32,071 bases of DNA from an uncultured Ignavibacteria bacterium (GTDB lineage: Bacteria > Bacteroidota > Ignavibacteria > Kapaibacteriales > Kapaibacteriaceae). Below are positions 16,260 through 24,065 of this stretch, piece by piece; within the stretch, counting starts at the first letter, position 1; the number at the start of each line of letters is the position of its first letter. The notes beneath the pieces were generated by a model. It saw nothing but the letters and a program-made list of their open reading frames with translations, was not told the DNA's origin and ran no database searches. Location of the stretch: NCBI GenBank assembly GCA_903939735.1, contig CAJAIA010000039.1:1-32071 (forward strand), given 5' to 3'. The position numbers and the translations under genes are program-made.

Positions 16260-17714
16260 ATGAAAATCCTCATCGTTGATGACAACCGTGACTTCTCCGC
16301 AACCATCGCTGATGTGGTGCGTGGCGAGGGCTTTAATGCGGAAGTCCGTAACAGTCCCGAGCAGGCACTCGCCTTCTTAGAGGACCATCACCGCGATGTC
16401 GGACTGATGCTTCTCGATATTGAGTTCGGAAGCGAATCGTCAATGACGGGCATTGACGTCCTTGGACGTTCCATCCGCGAATACCCATCGATTCCGGTGA
16501 TTATGATCTCCGGTAAGGGTACAATCGAGACAGCCGTCAAGGCAACGAAGCTTGGTGCTCTCAACTTCATCGATAAGTCATCGCTGACAAATGAGCGTCT
16601 CATCGGTGTTCTCCATAGTGCGATGGAACGCGTTAAAACGGATTCGTCCAACGACGAGCTCCGACGCGTCATGGAAGCCCAAGGGATCATCGGGAAAAGC
16701 GCAGCGATGATGGATGTGGCCGACAAGGTGATGCGGTACGGTCGTACCGACCTTAACGTGCTCATCACCGGCGAAACGGGTACCGGAAAGAAGCTTGTGG
16801 CGCATGCGCTGCATAACGTGAGCCGCCGAACAAAGCATCCTTTCATTACCGTCGACATTCCCAACATCCCACGCGACCTCTTCCAAAGCGAGTTGTTTGG
16901 TCACATGAAGGGGGCCTTCTCTGGCGCAATGGAAACGCGCAAGGGGTTGTTCCACCAGGCGAACAAGGGTTCACTCTTCATGGATGAGATTGGCGACATG
17001 CCTCTCGACCTGCAAGCGAATCTCTTGCTCCCAATGGAACAAAAGGCGGTCCGCCGTGTTGGTTCGGTCGAGACGGATGATGTGGACATACGCTTCATTA
17101 GCGCTACCGACCGCGATCTTATCGCATCGATGGCCGAAGGACGATTCCGCGAACAGCTCTACCATCGTCTGCGCGAATGCGAAGTGTACATCCCGGCGTT
17201 GCGTGAACGCATGGAGGATATCCCTGTCATCGTCGAACATTATATCGCCAAGCATAACAAGGAAATGGGCGATCGTAAGACGGTATCAGCCGCAGCAATC
17301 GAATACTTGCAACAGTATCCATGGCCGGGCAACGTACGGGAATTGTCGAGCGTTCTACGCGTCGCACTGCAGACGATGTCGTCTGACGAACTCGAAGTTG
17401 CGGACGTGCATCGCAATCTGCATCGGTCAGCGTCGCAGTCGAGCACACGTATCGTCGTCGCTCAGCCAGCCTACCCTGTGCAGTCGACAGTAGCTGATCA
17501 ACCAGCAAAATCATCAGGCGATATCGACCTCGATGAAGATCGCTCGCTGAAGGACGATTTGGCGATGGTTGACAAGATGAAAATCGAGAAGACGCTTGAG
17601 CGCACGAAGGGAAATGTCTCAAAGGCAGCGGCTATCCTTGATGTTAGCCGTGAGACCCTTCACAACAAGATTCGCAAATACGAGATCGACGTCGCAGCCT
17701 TCCGGACGAAGTAG
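16260..17714 (+). CDS. Sigma-54-type response regulator (NtrC family)
   Basis: A 484-residue regulator with three domains. The receiver domain shows Asp7/Asp8, phospho-acceptor Asp53, Ser84 and Lys106. An AAA+ domain shows Walker A GETGTGKK (171-178), Walker B SLFMDEIGD (238-246) and arginine-finger FREQLYHRL. A C-terminal Fis-type HTH (about 448-475, GNVSKAAAILDVSRETLHNKI) binds DNA. The sigma-54 contact loop reads GAFSGA (218-223) instead of GAFTGA, and sensor I reads SATDRD instead of ATNRD. No histidine kinase is adjacent, so its signal is unknown. A variable linker (about 385-430) separates AAA+ from HTH. Confidence 0.9.
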   Translation: MKILIVDDNRDFSATIADVVRGEGFNAEVRNSPEQALAFLEDHHRDVGLMLLDIEFGSESSMTGIDVLGRSIREYPSIPVIMISGKGTIETAVKATKLGALNFIDKSSLTNERLIGVLHSAMERVKTDSSNDELRRVMEAQGIIGKSAAMMDVADKVMRYGRTDLNVLITGETGTGKKLVAHALHNVSRRTKHPFITVDIPNIPRDLFQSELFGHMKGAFSGAMETRKGLFHQANKGSLFMDEIGDMPLDLQANLLLPMEQKAVRRVGSVETDDVDIRFISATDRDLIASMAEGRFREQLYHRLRECEVYIPALRERMEDIPVIVEHYIAKHNKEMGDRKTVSAAAIEYLQQYPWPGNVRELSSVLRVALQTMSSDELEVADVHRNLHRSASQSSTRIVVAQPAYPVQSTVADQPAKSSGDIDLDEDRSLKDDLAMVDKMKIEKTLERTKGNVSKAAAILDVSRETLHNKIRKYEIDVAAFRTK

Positions 17715-17733
17715 ACGTGCGATTCTTAATCGC

Positions 17734-18885
17734 TCACTCGTAGGAAAGGAGCATGCTCGTTACCGGTCCCGGCACGCCTCGTGCATTCACGGCACGCACG
17801 CGCAGATCATTGCGCCCAGGCTGAACTACGAATGGCAACATCGCACCCTTCACCCGTGTCCAAGCCTGATCATTGACAGCGTATTCGTAGTGCGAAAACC
17901 ACGGCATGTTATTGTCGAGCCTGACGTCAAACTTTGGTCCGAGTGCGAACAGCGGCATGTACCGTAGATACTCGTTGGCATCATCAATCTGATACTTCGC
18001 CATGATCGAATCAAAGTTCACCTTACTCTTCGAATAGAAGGTCAAGGATACTTCGTTCACCTGCATGTAGAGGTGGTTCGGATTATTGGTAAAGACCGTA
18101 CCGTCTGCTGGCATGCCCTGAAACGAGAGGTACTGCGTAGCCATTGAGTCTATCGGCATGGAGACGAAGCGAAACGAGTCTCCAATCTTCATCAACGAGC
18201 TAACGAAACCATCAAACGTCGGCACGAAGCTGCGGAACTGCTCGTTTCCTCCCGACATCACGACGAATTCGCAGGTGTCGCGCTGCGCAACACCGTGTGC
18301 CATTTCCATGAACGACTGCGGAACGCCAGACTTCATCAGGTATCCGCCAAATTGTGGATCGAGATAGATCCATTTGCGGTGCTCGTTCGACCACGCAGAC
18401 ACCGCGACGTGAGCAGCACCTATCCCAGCGTACTCGGAATCCTTCTTTCGCAGAAAGACCATGCGCGCTACGTACCCGTGCGCACTGAGTGCATCGAACA
18501 GCACACGTGCATAGCCTTCACAGTTGTACCGCATTCCACGCTTGACGTTTGCTAGCATGTCGATCGCAGATACAGACATCGGCGGCACATATCGGCCGTC
18601 GTGATTCCACAACGTGCTCACCCATTTGGTGAGTGCCTTCATTGCATCGAATTCAGCAAGTCGCGAAACGTCGATGTCCTTGCGGACAATATCTCGCATC
18701 TGCTTGAAATACTGAACGTTGCAGTCCGGCGGCAGCATCAATGTTTTGTATCGCTCGCCTAGCAAGTGATTATTGGATGCTACGATGGTGATCTTGCGGA
18801 GTGGTGGTATCGAGTCAGTATCGTTACTGACTGCTCGTGTGCTCGTCAAGCACACGCACAAAACGAACGCGAAAAGAGTCTTCAT
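17734..18885 (-). CDS. Secreted transglutaminase-like domain protein
   Basis: A 383-residue protein with a signal peptide (about 1-18). It has a papain-like transglutaminase fold with a full triad: Cys122 (MRYNCEGYARVLFDAL), His159 (AAHVAVSAW) and Asp176 (WIYLDPQFGG). Such domains act as transferases or proteases on extracytoplasmic proteins; the substrate is unknown. The C-terminal ~100 residues end in a beta-rich segment (FVVQPGRNDLRVRAVNARG) reminiscent of an Ig-like/Y_Y_Y type extension. The start has a strong GAGGGGA just upstream. It stands alone, convergent with the response-regulator gene. Confidence 0.75.
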   Translation of the reverse strand: MKTLFAFVLCVCLTSTRAVSNDTDSIPPLRKITIVASNNHLLGERYKTLMLPPDCNVQYFKQMRDIVRKDIDVSRLAEFDAMKALTKWVSTLWNHDGRYVPPMSVSAIDMLANVKRGMRYNCEGYARVLFDALSAHGYVARMVFLRKKDSEYAGIGAAHVAVSAWSNEHRKWIYLDPQFGGYLMKSGVPQSFMEMAHGVAQRDTCEFVVMSGGNEQFRSFVPTFDGFVSSLMKIGDSFRFVSMPIDSMATQYLSFQGMPADGTVFTNNPNHLYMQVNEVSLTFYSKSKVNFDSIMAKYQIDDANEYLRYMPLFALGPKFDVRLDNNMPWFSHYEYAVNDQAWTRVKGAMLPFVVQPGRNDLRVRAVNARGVPGPVTSMLLSYE

Positions 18886-18926
18886 TCCCCTCAGTCTGTC
18901 TGTAGATCGTCACTATTGTCGAGTGA

Positions 18927-18958
18927 GAAACGTAGTAGCGTGTCATGCTTGCTACTAC
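18927..18958 (-). terminator. Hairpin between folP and the transglutaminase-like gene, with promoter-like box
   Basis: GTAGTAGC (18932-18939) pairs with GCTACTAC (18951-18958) around an 11-base loop. On the minus strand it comes 25 bases after the folP stop and is followed by c-TTTC, so it may end the folP transcript, although the T tract is weak. The minus-strand arm also contains TACGTTTC (18934-18927), a 7-of-8 match to TAnnTTTG about 42 bases before the next gene's start. Confidence 0.4.
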
Positions 18959-18982
18959 TTTCTTCACAAATTTACGACAGTT

Positions 18983-19774
18983 TCATGACAGCATTGCGAC
19001 AGCGAGAGTGCGTAACTGTGCGTGTAACGTAATGTTATGTACTCGAATCATCGATACTGGTGCGTTCCACAACAATGCGTGGACAAATGCCGTAGCTACA
19101 TCGCGATCATCCGGTGATTGCACACCTGTGATGTCGCCGATGAATCTCTTGCGTGATACACCGAGCACAACTCCATCTGCAAGTGATGCAAATGCATCGA
19201 GATTTCGCAGCAGCTCGAGATTGTGATCACGCGTCTTTCCAAAACCTATGCCGGGATCAACGAGTACTCGTGTGATTCCGGCAGCACGTGCTGATGCTAC
19301 ACGTTCGGCAAGTATCTCGGTTACCTCACGAACGACATCGCTATAGGTTGGCTGCACTTGCATTGTTTGTGGATCGCCTTGCATGTGCATGAGGACAATT
19401 GGTGCGGAGTGCGCTGCAACAACGCTAAACATGTGAGGGTCGTGACGTCCCGCCGACACGTCGTTAATCATATGAGCACCTGCTTCGAGTGCCTGCTGTG
19501 CGACAATCGACTTCGACGTATCTACCGATATGCGAACAGAAGGGTCTGCCGCAGCAAGATCACGAACAACTGGAAGGACGCGCGAACACTCGAGATCAAC
19601 CGGCACGGGAGTCGCACCAGGACGTGTACTTTCACCACCGATGTCGATCCAGTCGGCCCCCTGCGCGCGTAGCATGCATGCATGCTGCACAGCCTGCTCA
19701 CAGACGTCATAACGTCCACCATCAGAGAACGAATCCGGCGTCACGTTAAGGACGCCCATCAGGAGTGGATGCAT
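18983..19774 (-). CDS. folP: Dihydropteroate synthase
   Basis: A 263-residue DHPS that joins p-aminobenzoate to hydroxymethyl-dihydropterin pyrophosphate, completing dihydropteroate. Signatures are MGVLNVTPDSFSDGGRY (6-22), WIDIGGESTRPGATPV, ISVDTSK, INDVSAG, IVLMHMQGDP, VLVDPGIGFGKTRDHNLELL and LGVSRKRFIG. Length is normal. It is the last gene of the minus-strand cluster and begins two bases after the dapA stop. FolB and FolK come from the plus-strand operon at 6578-7449. Confidence 0.95.
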   Translation of the reverse strand: MHPLLMGVLNVTPDSFSDGGRYDVCEQAVQHACMLRAQGADWIDIGGESTRPGATPVPVDLECSRVLPVVRDLAAADPSVRISVDTSKSIVAQQALEAGAHMINDVSAGRHDPHMFSVVAAHSAPIVLMHMQGDPQTMQVQPTYSDVVREVTEILAERVASARAAGITRVLVDPGIGFGKTRDHNLELLRNLDAFASLADGVVLGVSRKRFIGDITGVQSPDDRDVATAFVHALLWNAPVSMIRVHNITLHAQLRTLAVAMLS

Positions 19775-19776
19775 AT

Positions 19777-20670
19777 TCAGCTCACAAGACGAAGGTCGTC
19801 GATCGTTGCGACGAGGTCATCCAAGGCATGTGCTGATGCATCGGTAACCGGCACGAGTGGCAGCCGGAGGACATTTGCGCAATAGCCGAGCTTGTGCATG
19901 ATGTACTTTACTGGCAACGGATTGGTTTCGATGAAGTTCGCAGCGAAGTACGGCAGCAGTGCGTCTTGCAATTCGCGAGCAGTTGCAATGTCGCTTTGCA
20001 TAGCTGCGCGAATGAGCGCACCATAGGTGCGCGGGAAGTAGTTGGAGATCACGGCAATCACACCGCGGCCTCCAGATGCAATGATCGGGAGAGCGAGTAC
20101 ATCGTCACCTGCGAGCAACGCAAAGTGATCGGGAGCATGCGCAATGATCTCGCCCATTTGTTCGAGGTTAGCGCTGGCTTCTTTGGTTGCAATGATGTTT
20201 GGACATGCTTCAGCAATTGCAAGCTGCGTCTGTGCCGACATGTTCTGTCCGGTACGGCCAGGCACGTTGTAGATGATCTGCGGAGTCGTCACGGCGTCAT
20301 GCACAGCACGGAAGTGTGCAAGCAGTCCCGATGTTGACGGCTTGTTGTAGTACGGCGACACGATGAGCAGTGCATCGACGCCGGCTTGCTGCGCGGCCCG
20401 TGCATTCTCAATTGTTGATCGCGTGTCGTTGGTGCCAATGCCCGCAGTAACAGTCACACGTCCTGCGCAATGCTCCACGGCAGCGCGCCAGAGGAGTGTA
20501 CGTTCATCAAGCGAGAGCGTCGCTGCCTCCCCCGTCGAACCGGTCACCACAACACCATCGACACCGCCTGCAATCTGCATATCGAGCAAGCGAAGGAATG
20601 CCGTGTGATCAACGTCGCCATCAGGATGAAAGGGTGTTACGACAGCCGTGTGAAGTCCAGAAATCTGCAT
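19777..20670 (-). CDS. dapA: 4-hydroxy-tetrahydrodipicolinate synthase
   Basis: A 297-residue DapA that condenses aspartate semialdehyde and pyruvate on the diaminopimelate/lysine pathway. Lys163 (IIATKEAS) is the Schiff-base lysine. Tyr134 and Arg139 lie in YNVPGRTGQN, the GSTGEA loop (44-49) binds pyruvate, and YYNKP is present. The start at 20670 (MQISGLHTAVVTPF) matches the family N-terminus. The frame is open for 71 more codons upstream, but those overlap the DUF58 gene and do not look like DapA. It lies 10 bases after the DUF58 stop. Confidence 0.95.
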   Translation of the reverse strand: MQISGLHTAVVTPFHPDGDVDHTAFLRLLDMQIAGGVDGVVVTGSTGEAATLSLDERTLLWRAAVEHCAGRVTVTAGIGTNDTRSTIENARAAQQAGVDALLIVSPYYNKPSTSGLLAHFRAVHDAVTTPQIIYNVPGRTGQNMSAQTQLAIAEACPNIIATKEASANLEQMGEIIAHAPDHFALLAGDDVLALPIIASGGRGVIAVISNYFPRTYGALIRAAMQSDIATARELQDALLPYFAANFIETNPLPVKYIMHKLGYCANVLRLPLVPVTDASAHALDDLVATIDDLRLVS

Positions 20671-20680
20671 ATGCGTTCGC

Positions 20681-21580
20681 TTAGCCTCGAATCGATTGAC
20701 GTTTGACAAGATATTCGCGGAGTGCCGCGTCGAACGGCTGGTCTGTCGTGATACGAACGTAGTCGATGTTCTGTGCGTGACACCCGTGCTTGATGCGCTG
20801 ACAGAACTCATCAACTGCCGCTTGATAGCTTCGCTGGAGTTGCTGCGGATGCGTCGTGAGCTCCTGACCTGTTTCCATGTCACGAAAGACGGCCGCCGAA
20901 CCTAGGTGGAAGTCTACTTCACGAGGATCCAGCACATGAAGCATGAGTACTTCGTGCTGATCATGACGGAAGTGACGTAATGCATGAAGTATCGAATCTG
21001 GCTGATCAAGACAATCGCTGATTATGATCACCAATCCCCGGCGTCCAAGCTTCTCGGCCACATGATGCAGCGCAACGGACGTACCGGTACCATTCGATGG
21101 TACGGCACCCTCGAGTGCACGAATCAGCTCGCGCACGTAGGATTGTTTTGAGCGTGGCGGGAGGAACGTCTGCACATCGGTGTTGTACAGCACCAGCCCT
21201 GCGGCATCCCGTTGTTGCAACACGAGGTACGACAACGCAGCTGCGAGGAACGTTGCGTATTGGAACTTCGTGACGTTGCCTTCGGATGCGTAGTTCATCG
21301 AAGCACTCATATCCACGCAGACCGTTGCACGGAGATTGGTCTCGTCCTCGTACTGCTTTACATAGTACCGGTCGGACCTCCCATAGATCTTCCAGTCGAT
21401 ATGTTTGAGTTCGTCACCGTGACGATACTGGCGATGCTCGGAGAATTCCGCACTGAAGCCATGAAACGGCGAACGATGGAGTCCGGTGATGAAACCTTCC
21501 ACGACGAGGCGGGCCCGAAGCTCCATGCTTCCGAGCTTTGCAACAGTCTCAGGTGTAAGGTATGTCGATGTGGGCTTCAT
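20681..21580 (-). CDS. DUF58 / von Willebrand A-like protein
   Basis: A 299-residue DUF58 protein. The first part has the family signature GFSAEFSEHRQYRHGDELKHIDWKIYGRSDRYYVKQYEDETNL. It is followed by a vWA-like domain whose metal site is DMSAS (90-94), and IIISDCLDQPDS further on. In other bacteria DUF58 genes sit beside MoxR ATPases and BatA-type proteins; no MoxR gene is present here. It is probably cytoplasmic, with no membrane segment. It lies between nadE and dapA with short gaps, so it is co-transcribed with them, although a functional link is not obvious. Confidence 0.85.
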   Translation of the reverse strand: MKPTSTYLTPETVAKLGSMELRARLVVEGFITGLHRSPFHGFSAEFSEHRQYRHGDELKHIDWKIYGRSDRYYVKQYEDETNLRATVCVDMSASMNYASEGNVTKFQYATFLAAALSYLVLQQRDAAGLVLYNTDVQTFLPPRSKQSYVRELIRALEGAVPSNGTGTSVALHHVAEKLGRRGLVIIISDCLDQPDSILHALRHFRHDQHEVLMLHVLDPREVDFHLGSAAVFRDMETGQELTTHPQQLQRSYQAAVDEFCQRIKHGCHAQNIDYVRITTDQPFDAALREYLVKRQSIRG

Positions 21581-21604
21581 GGTGGTGTGACTATACTATG
21601 AACT

Positions 21605-23575
21605 TTATGAATCTTGCGTCACCCCAGCCAACTCGGCAATTCGGCGAAGTCCGTCGCGCCACGGTTGATCCGCGGCATCACTTGGCATGCGCCAATCTGC
21701 CCGCGGCGACAAGCTCACAGATCCGATCTTGGGTCCGTCGGGCATAGCCGAACGCTTAAACTGCGCTGCTACGAATCTGCGATAGAACGTGTCGACCCAG
21801 TGCAGGATCTGTGCATCGCGGTAGCGATCACCGAACGCCAACATGGCGAGGATGGCTACGTGCTCGGCAGAACAGCGTTTGCGGATCACGTGATAGAGCA
21901 CAAAGTCGTGTACTTCGTACGGACCCAGCACGTCTTCCGTGCGCTGATGCTGCACGCCATCTGCTGTGGTCGGCAGAAGCTCAGGTGAAATTGGCGTATC
22001 GAGCACATCATCAAGCACGACGCGCAGATCCGTGAGACGTTCAGCTTCGCTGCGAATCAGTTCGCGTACGAGCGTCTTCGGAACGCCGGCATTCGGATTG
22101 TACATCGACATGTGGTCGGCGTTGAAGGTGCTCCATCCGAGAGCTATCTCGGATAGATCACCTGTTCCTACAACGATGCCATGTTCCATGTTGGCAATAT
22201 CCATGAGGATGGTGGTGCGCATACGTGCTTGCGCATTCTCATACACCACATCATGCGTATCCGGGTTATGTCCGATATCAGCGAAGTGCTGCAGAACGCT
22301 CGGCGTGATATCTATCTCGCGGAACTGTGCACCCAGCGCATGGGCAAGCTGTTGCGCATTCGACCGGGTACGTTGTGTTGTACCAAAACCTGGGAGCGAC
22401 ACCGTATGGATCGACGTTAGTGGCAGTGCAAGGATCTCGCAAGCACGGCGACACACCAACACAGCTAGCGTACTATCGAGTCCACCCGACAACCCAAGGA
22501 CCAACGCCTTCGCATGCGAGCGCTGTGCTCGCACGGCGAGGCCCATCGCTTGGAGTTCGAGAATCTCCGTACAACGTTCGGTGCGTTCCGACGCACCATG
22601 CGGGACAAACGGATGCGGATCGATGCGACGCCGCACGTCGTGCTTCACCGAGTGGCGAAGCGCAAGGTGCACAACACGCATCGTACCCTCGTGATGATCC
22701 ATCGACCACGAAGCAGCGGCCATGCGTTCGCGTGCGCAACGATGAAGGTCTACGTCGACCGTAATCGATGTACCATTGAGTTGAAGACGCTGAGATTCGG
22801 CAAGCACGTCTCCACATTCCGCCACACAGCAATGTCCACTGAAGACGGTGTCTGTCGTCGATTCACCGGGACCGCTTGATGCATACACGTAGGCCGTATA
22901 CGTGCGTGCTGATTGCATGCGAATCAGATCACGACGATACTGCGGCTTACCTACGAGGTCGTTACTCGCCGAGAGATTCAGGATCAGTGTTGCACCTTCG
23001 CGTGCGAGCGGACCCGATGGTGGTTCGACCGACCAGAGGTCCTGACAGATTTCAATCCCAAACGTCACGCACGGATCGGCATCATCGACGAGCAGAATAT
23101 CTGCGCCGAAAGGAACATCATCGTCGCCGATGCGCACCATATCGTCGTAGACATCCGTCCCGCGTGTAAACCAACGTGCTTCATAGAACTCCTGCGTCGC
23201 TGCCAGATGCGTCTTCGGCACGCAGGCATGCACACGTCCGCCATGCACCACAGCGGCTACATTGTACAAGCGACCTTGAACAGCCAGTGGTAATCCCACA
23301 ACGACAACAACATCATGCTTCGACGTCTCACGGCAAACCGTTGCTAGCCCCCTCAACGCCTCCTGAAGGAGTGATTCCTGCATGAAGAGATCGCCGCAGG
23401 TATAGCCGGTGATCGACAGTTCCGGAAACACAACCAGTTCGGCATTGTCATGCGCAGCCTCGTCGACATGGCGAATGATGTCGGCAACGTTATTCGCGAC
23501 ATCAGCAGGCCGGACGCGCGGTGCGGCAGCCACAACGCGGAGGTATCCAAGTTCCGTAAGCAATGCGGGATTCAT
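21605..23575 (-). CDS. nadE: Glutamine-dependent NAD+ synthetase
   Basis: A 656-residue two-domain enzyme. The N-terminal nitrilase-like glutaminase has the Glu52/Lys121/Cys177 triad (VFPELSITGY, VPKTHLAATQEFYE, FGIEICQDLW). The C-terminal ATP-pyrophosphatase domain has the SGGLDS loop (363-368). It amidates nicotinate adenine dinucleotide with ammonia from glutamine. The start at 23575 overlaps the marR-like stop as ATGA; an in-frame start seven codons earlier would overlap further and was not chosen. The long fused form is typical of aerobes and Actinobacteria and also occurs in Bacteroidota. Confidence 0.94.
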   Translation of the reverse strand: MNPALLTELGYLRVVAAAPRVRPADVANNVADIIRHVDEAAHDNAELVVFPELSITGYTCGDLFMQESLLQEALRGLATVCRETSKHDVVVVVGLPLAVQGRLYNVAAVVHGGRVHACVPKTHLAATQEFYEARWFTRGTDVYDDMVRIGDDDVPFGADILLVDDADPCVTFGIEICQDLWSVEPPSGPLAREGATLILNLSASNDLVGKPQYRRDLIRMQSARTYTAYVYASSGPGESTTDTVFSGHCCVAECGDVLAESQRLQLNGTSITVDVDLHRCARERMAAASWSMDHHEGTMRVVHLALRHSVKHDVRRRIDPHPFVPHGASERTERCTEILELQAMGLAVRAQRSHAKALVLGLSGGLDSTLAVLVCRRACEILALPLTSIHTVSLPGFGTTQRTRSNAQQLAHALGAQFREIDITPSVLQHFADIGHNPDTHDVVYENAQARMRTTILMDIANMEHGIVVGTGDLSEIALGWSTFNADHMSMYNPNAGVPKTLVRELIRSEAERLTDLRVVLDDVLDTPISPELLPTTADGVQHQRTEDVLGPYEVHDFVLYHVIRKRCSAEHVAILAMLAFGDRYRDAQILHWVDTFYRRFVAAQFKRSAMPDGPKIGSVSLSPRADWRMPSDAADQPWRDGLRRIAELAGVTQDS

Positions 23576-23991
23576 GCGGTTGTATCCTCTACGCAAGTCG
23601 TGAGTATATGTCGCAACGCAGTACGACGATCGTCATTGGGAAACACCACAGCATCAGCCTTGAAGAGTCCTTCGCGTACTGTTGCCAGGAGTTGGCTCCC
23701 CTGTTCAGTGAGTTCGACGAAAACGCGTCGCGCATCATGTGGTCGCGTATGGCGTGCAATCAGTTCACGTTCCGTCAGTGCTCGCACATTGATCGAGAGC
23801 GTCATCACATCGATACCCGTGTACCGGGACACATCCGCCTGGTGCGGTGCTGTGCCTCGTTTGCACAGCGTATCGATCGCCTCCAGGAGCTGCACGTGCA
23901 GGAGCGAAACGCCGTGTTCCTGCAACACAGGTTCCACGGCCCGATGCCAGCGTGAGGCCGTCATCGCAAGAAGCAGTCCGGTAGGCTCCAT
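23572..23991 (-). CDS. MarR-family transcriptional regulator
   Basis: A ~139-residue winged-helix regulator. The core LLHVQLLEAIDTL, APHQADVSRYTGIDVMTLSINVRALTERELIARHTRPHDARRVFVELTEQG matches the MarR recognition helix and wing. The start is taken at ATG 23991; a GTG two codons earlier (23997) is possible but would sit one base after the promoter-like box. It is first in the cluster with nadE (ATGA overlap), DUF58, dapA and folP. It diverges from the large outer-membrane gene, so it may control itself and either side. The ligand is unknown. Confidence 0.8.
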   Translation of the reverse strand: MEPTGLLLAMTASRWHRAVEPVLQEHGVSLLHVQLLEAIDTLCKRGTAPHQADVSRYTGIDVMTLSINVRALTERELIARHTRPHDARRVFVELTEQGSQLLATVREGLFKADAVVFPNDDRRTALRHILTTCVEDTTA

Positions 23992-23998
23992 AGACACG

Positions 23999-24031
23999 CA
24001 AACCTATGGCTTTTTTCGCCCCAGGTGTAAA
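23999..24031 (-). promoter_or_regulatory. Promoter for the marR-nadE-DUF58-dapA-folP cluster
   Basis: The minus strand reads TTTA (24031-24028), a 21-base spacer, then TAGGTTTG (24006-23999), an exact TAnnTTTG box. It ends eight bases before the ATG at 23991, so the mRNA would be leaderless or nearly so. No Shine-Dalgarno is seen. Confidence 0.45.
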
Positions 24032-24065
24032 CCTTTTGCGAGATTTGTACGTTATAGGCACACTT

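Noticed and set aside
20671-20883. Longer N-terminus for DapA
   Set aside because: The extra residues are Ser/Arg/Thr-rich and overlap the DUF58 gene; DapA families begin at MQISGLHTAVVTPF.
21966-22694. 242-codon plus-strand frame
   Set aside because: Antisense shadow of nadE, which has complete catalytic motifs.
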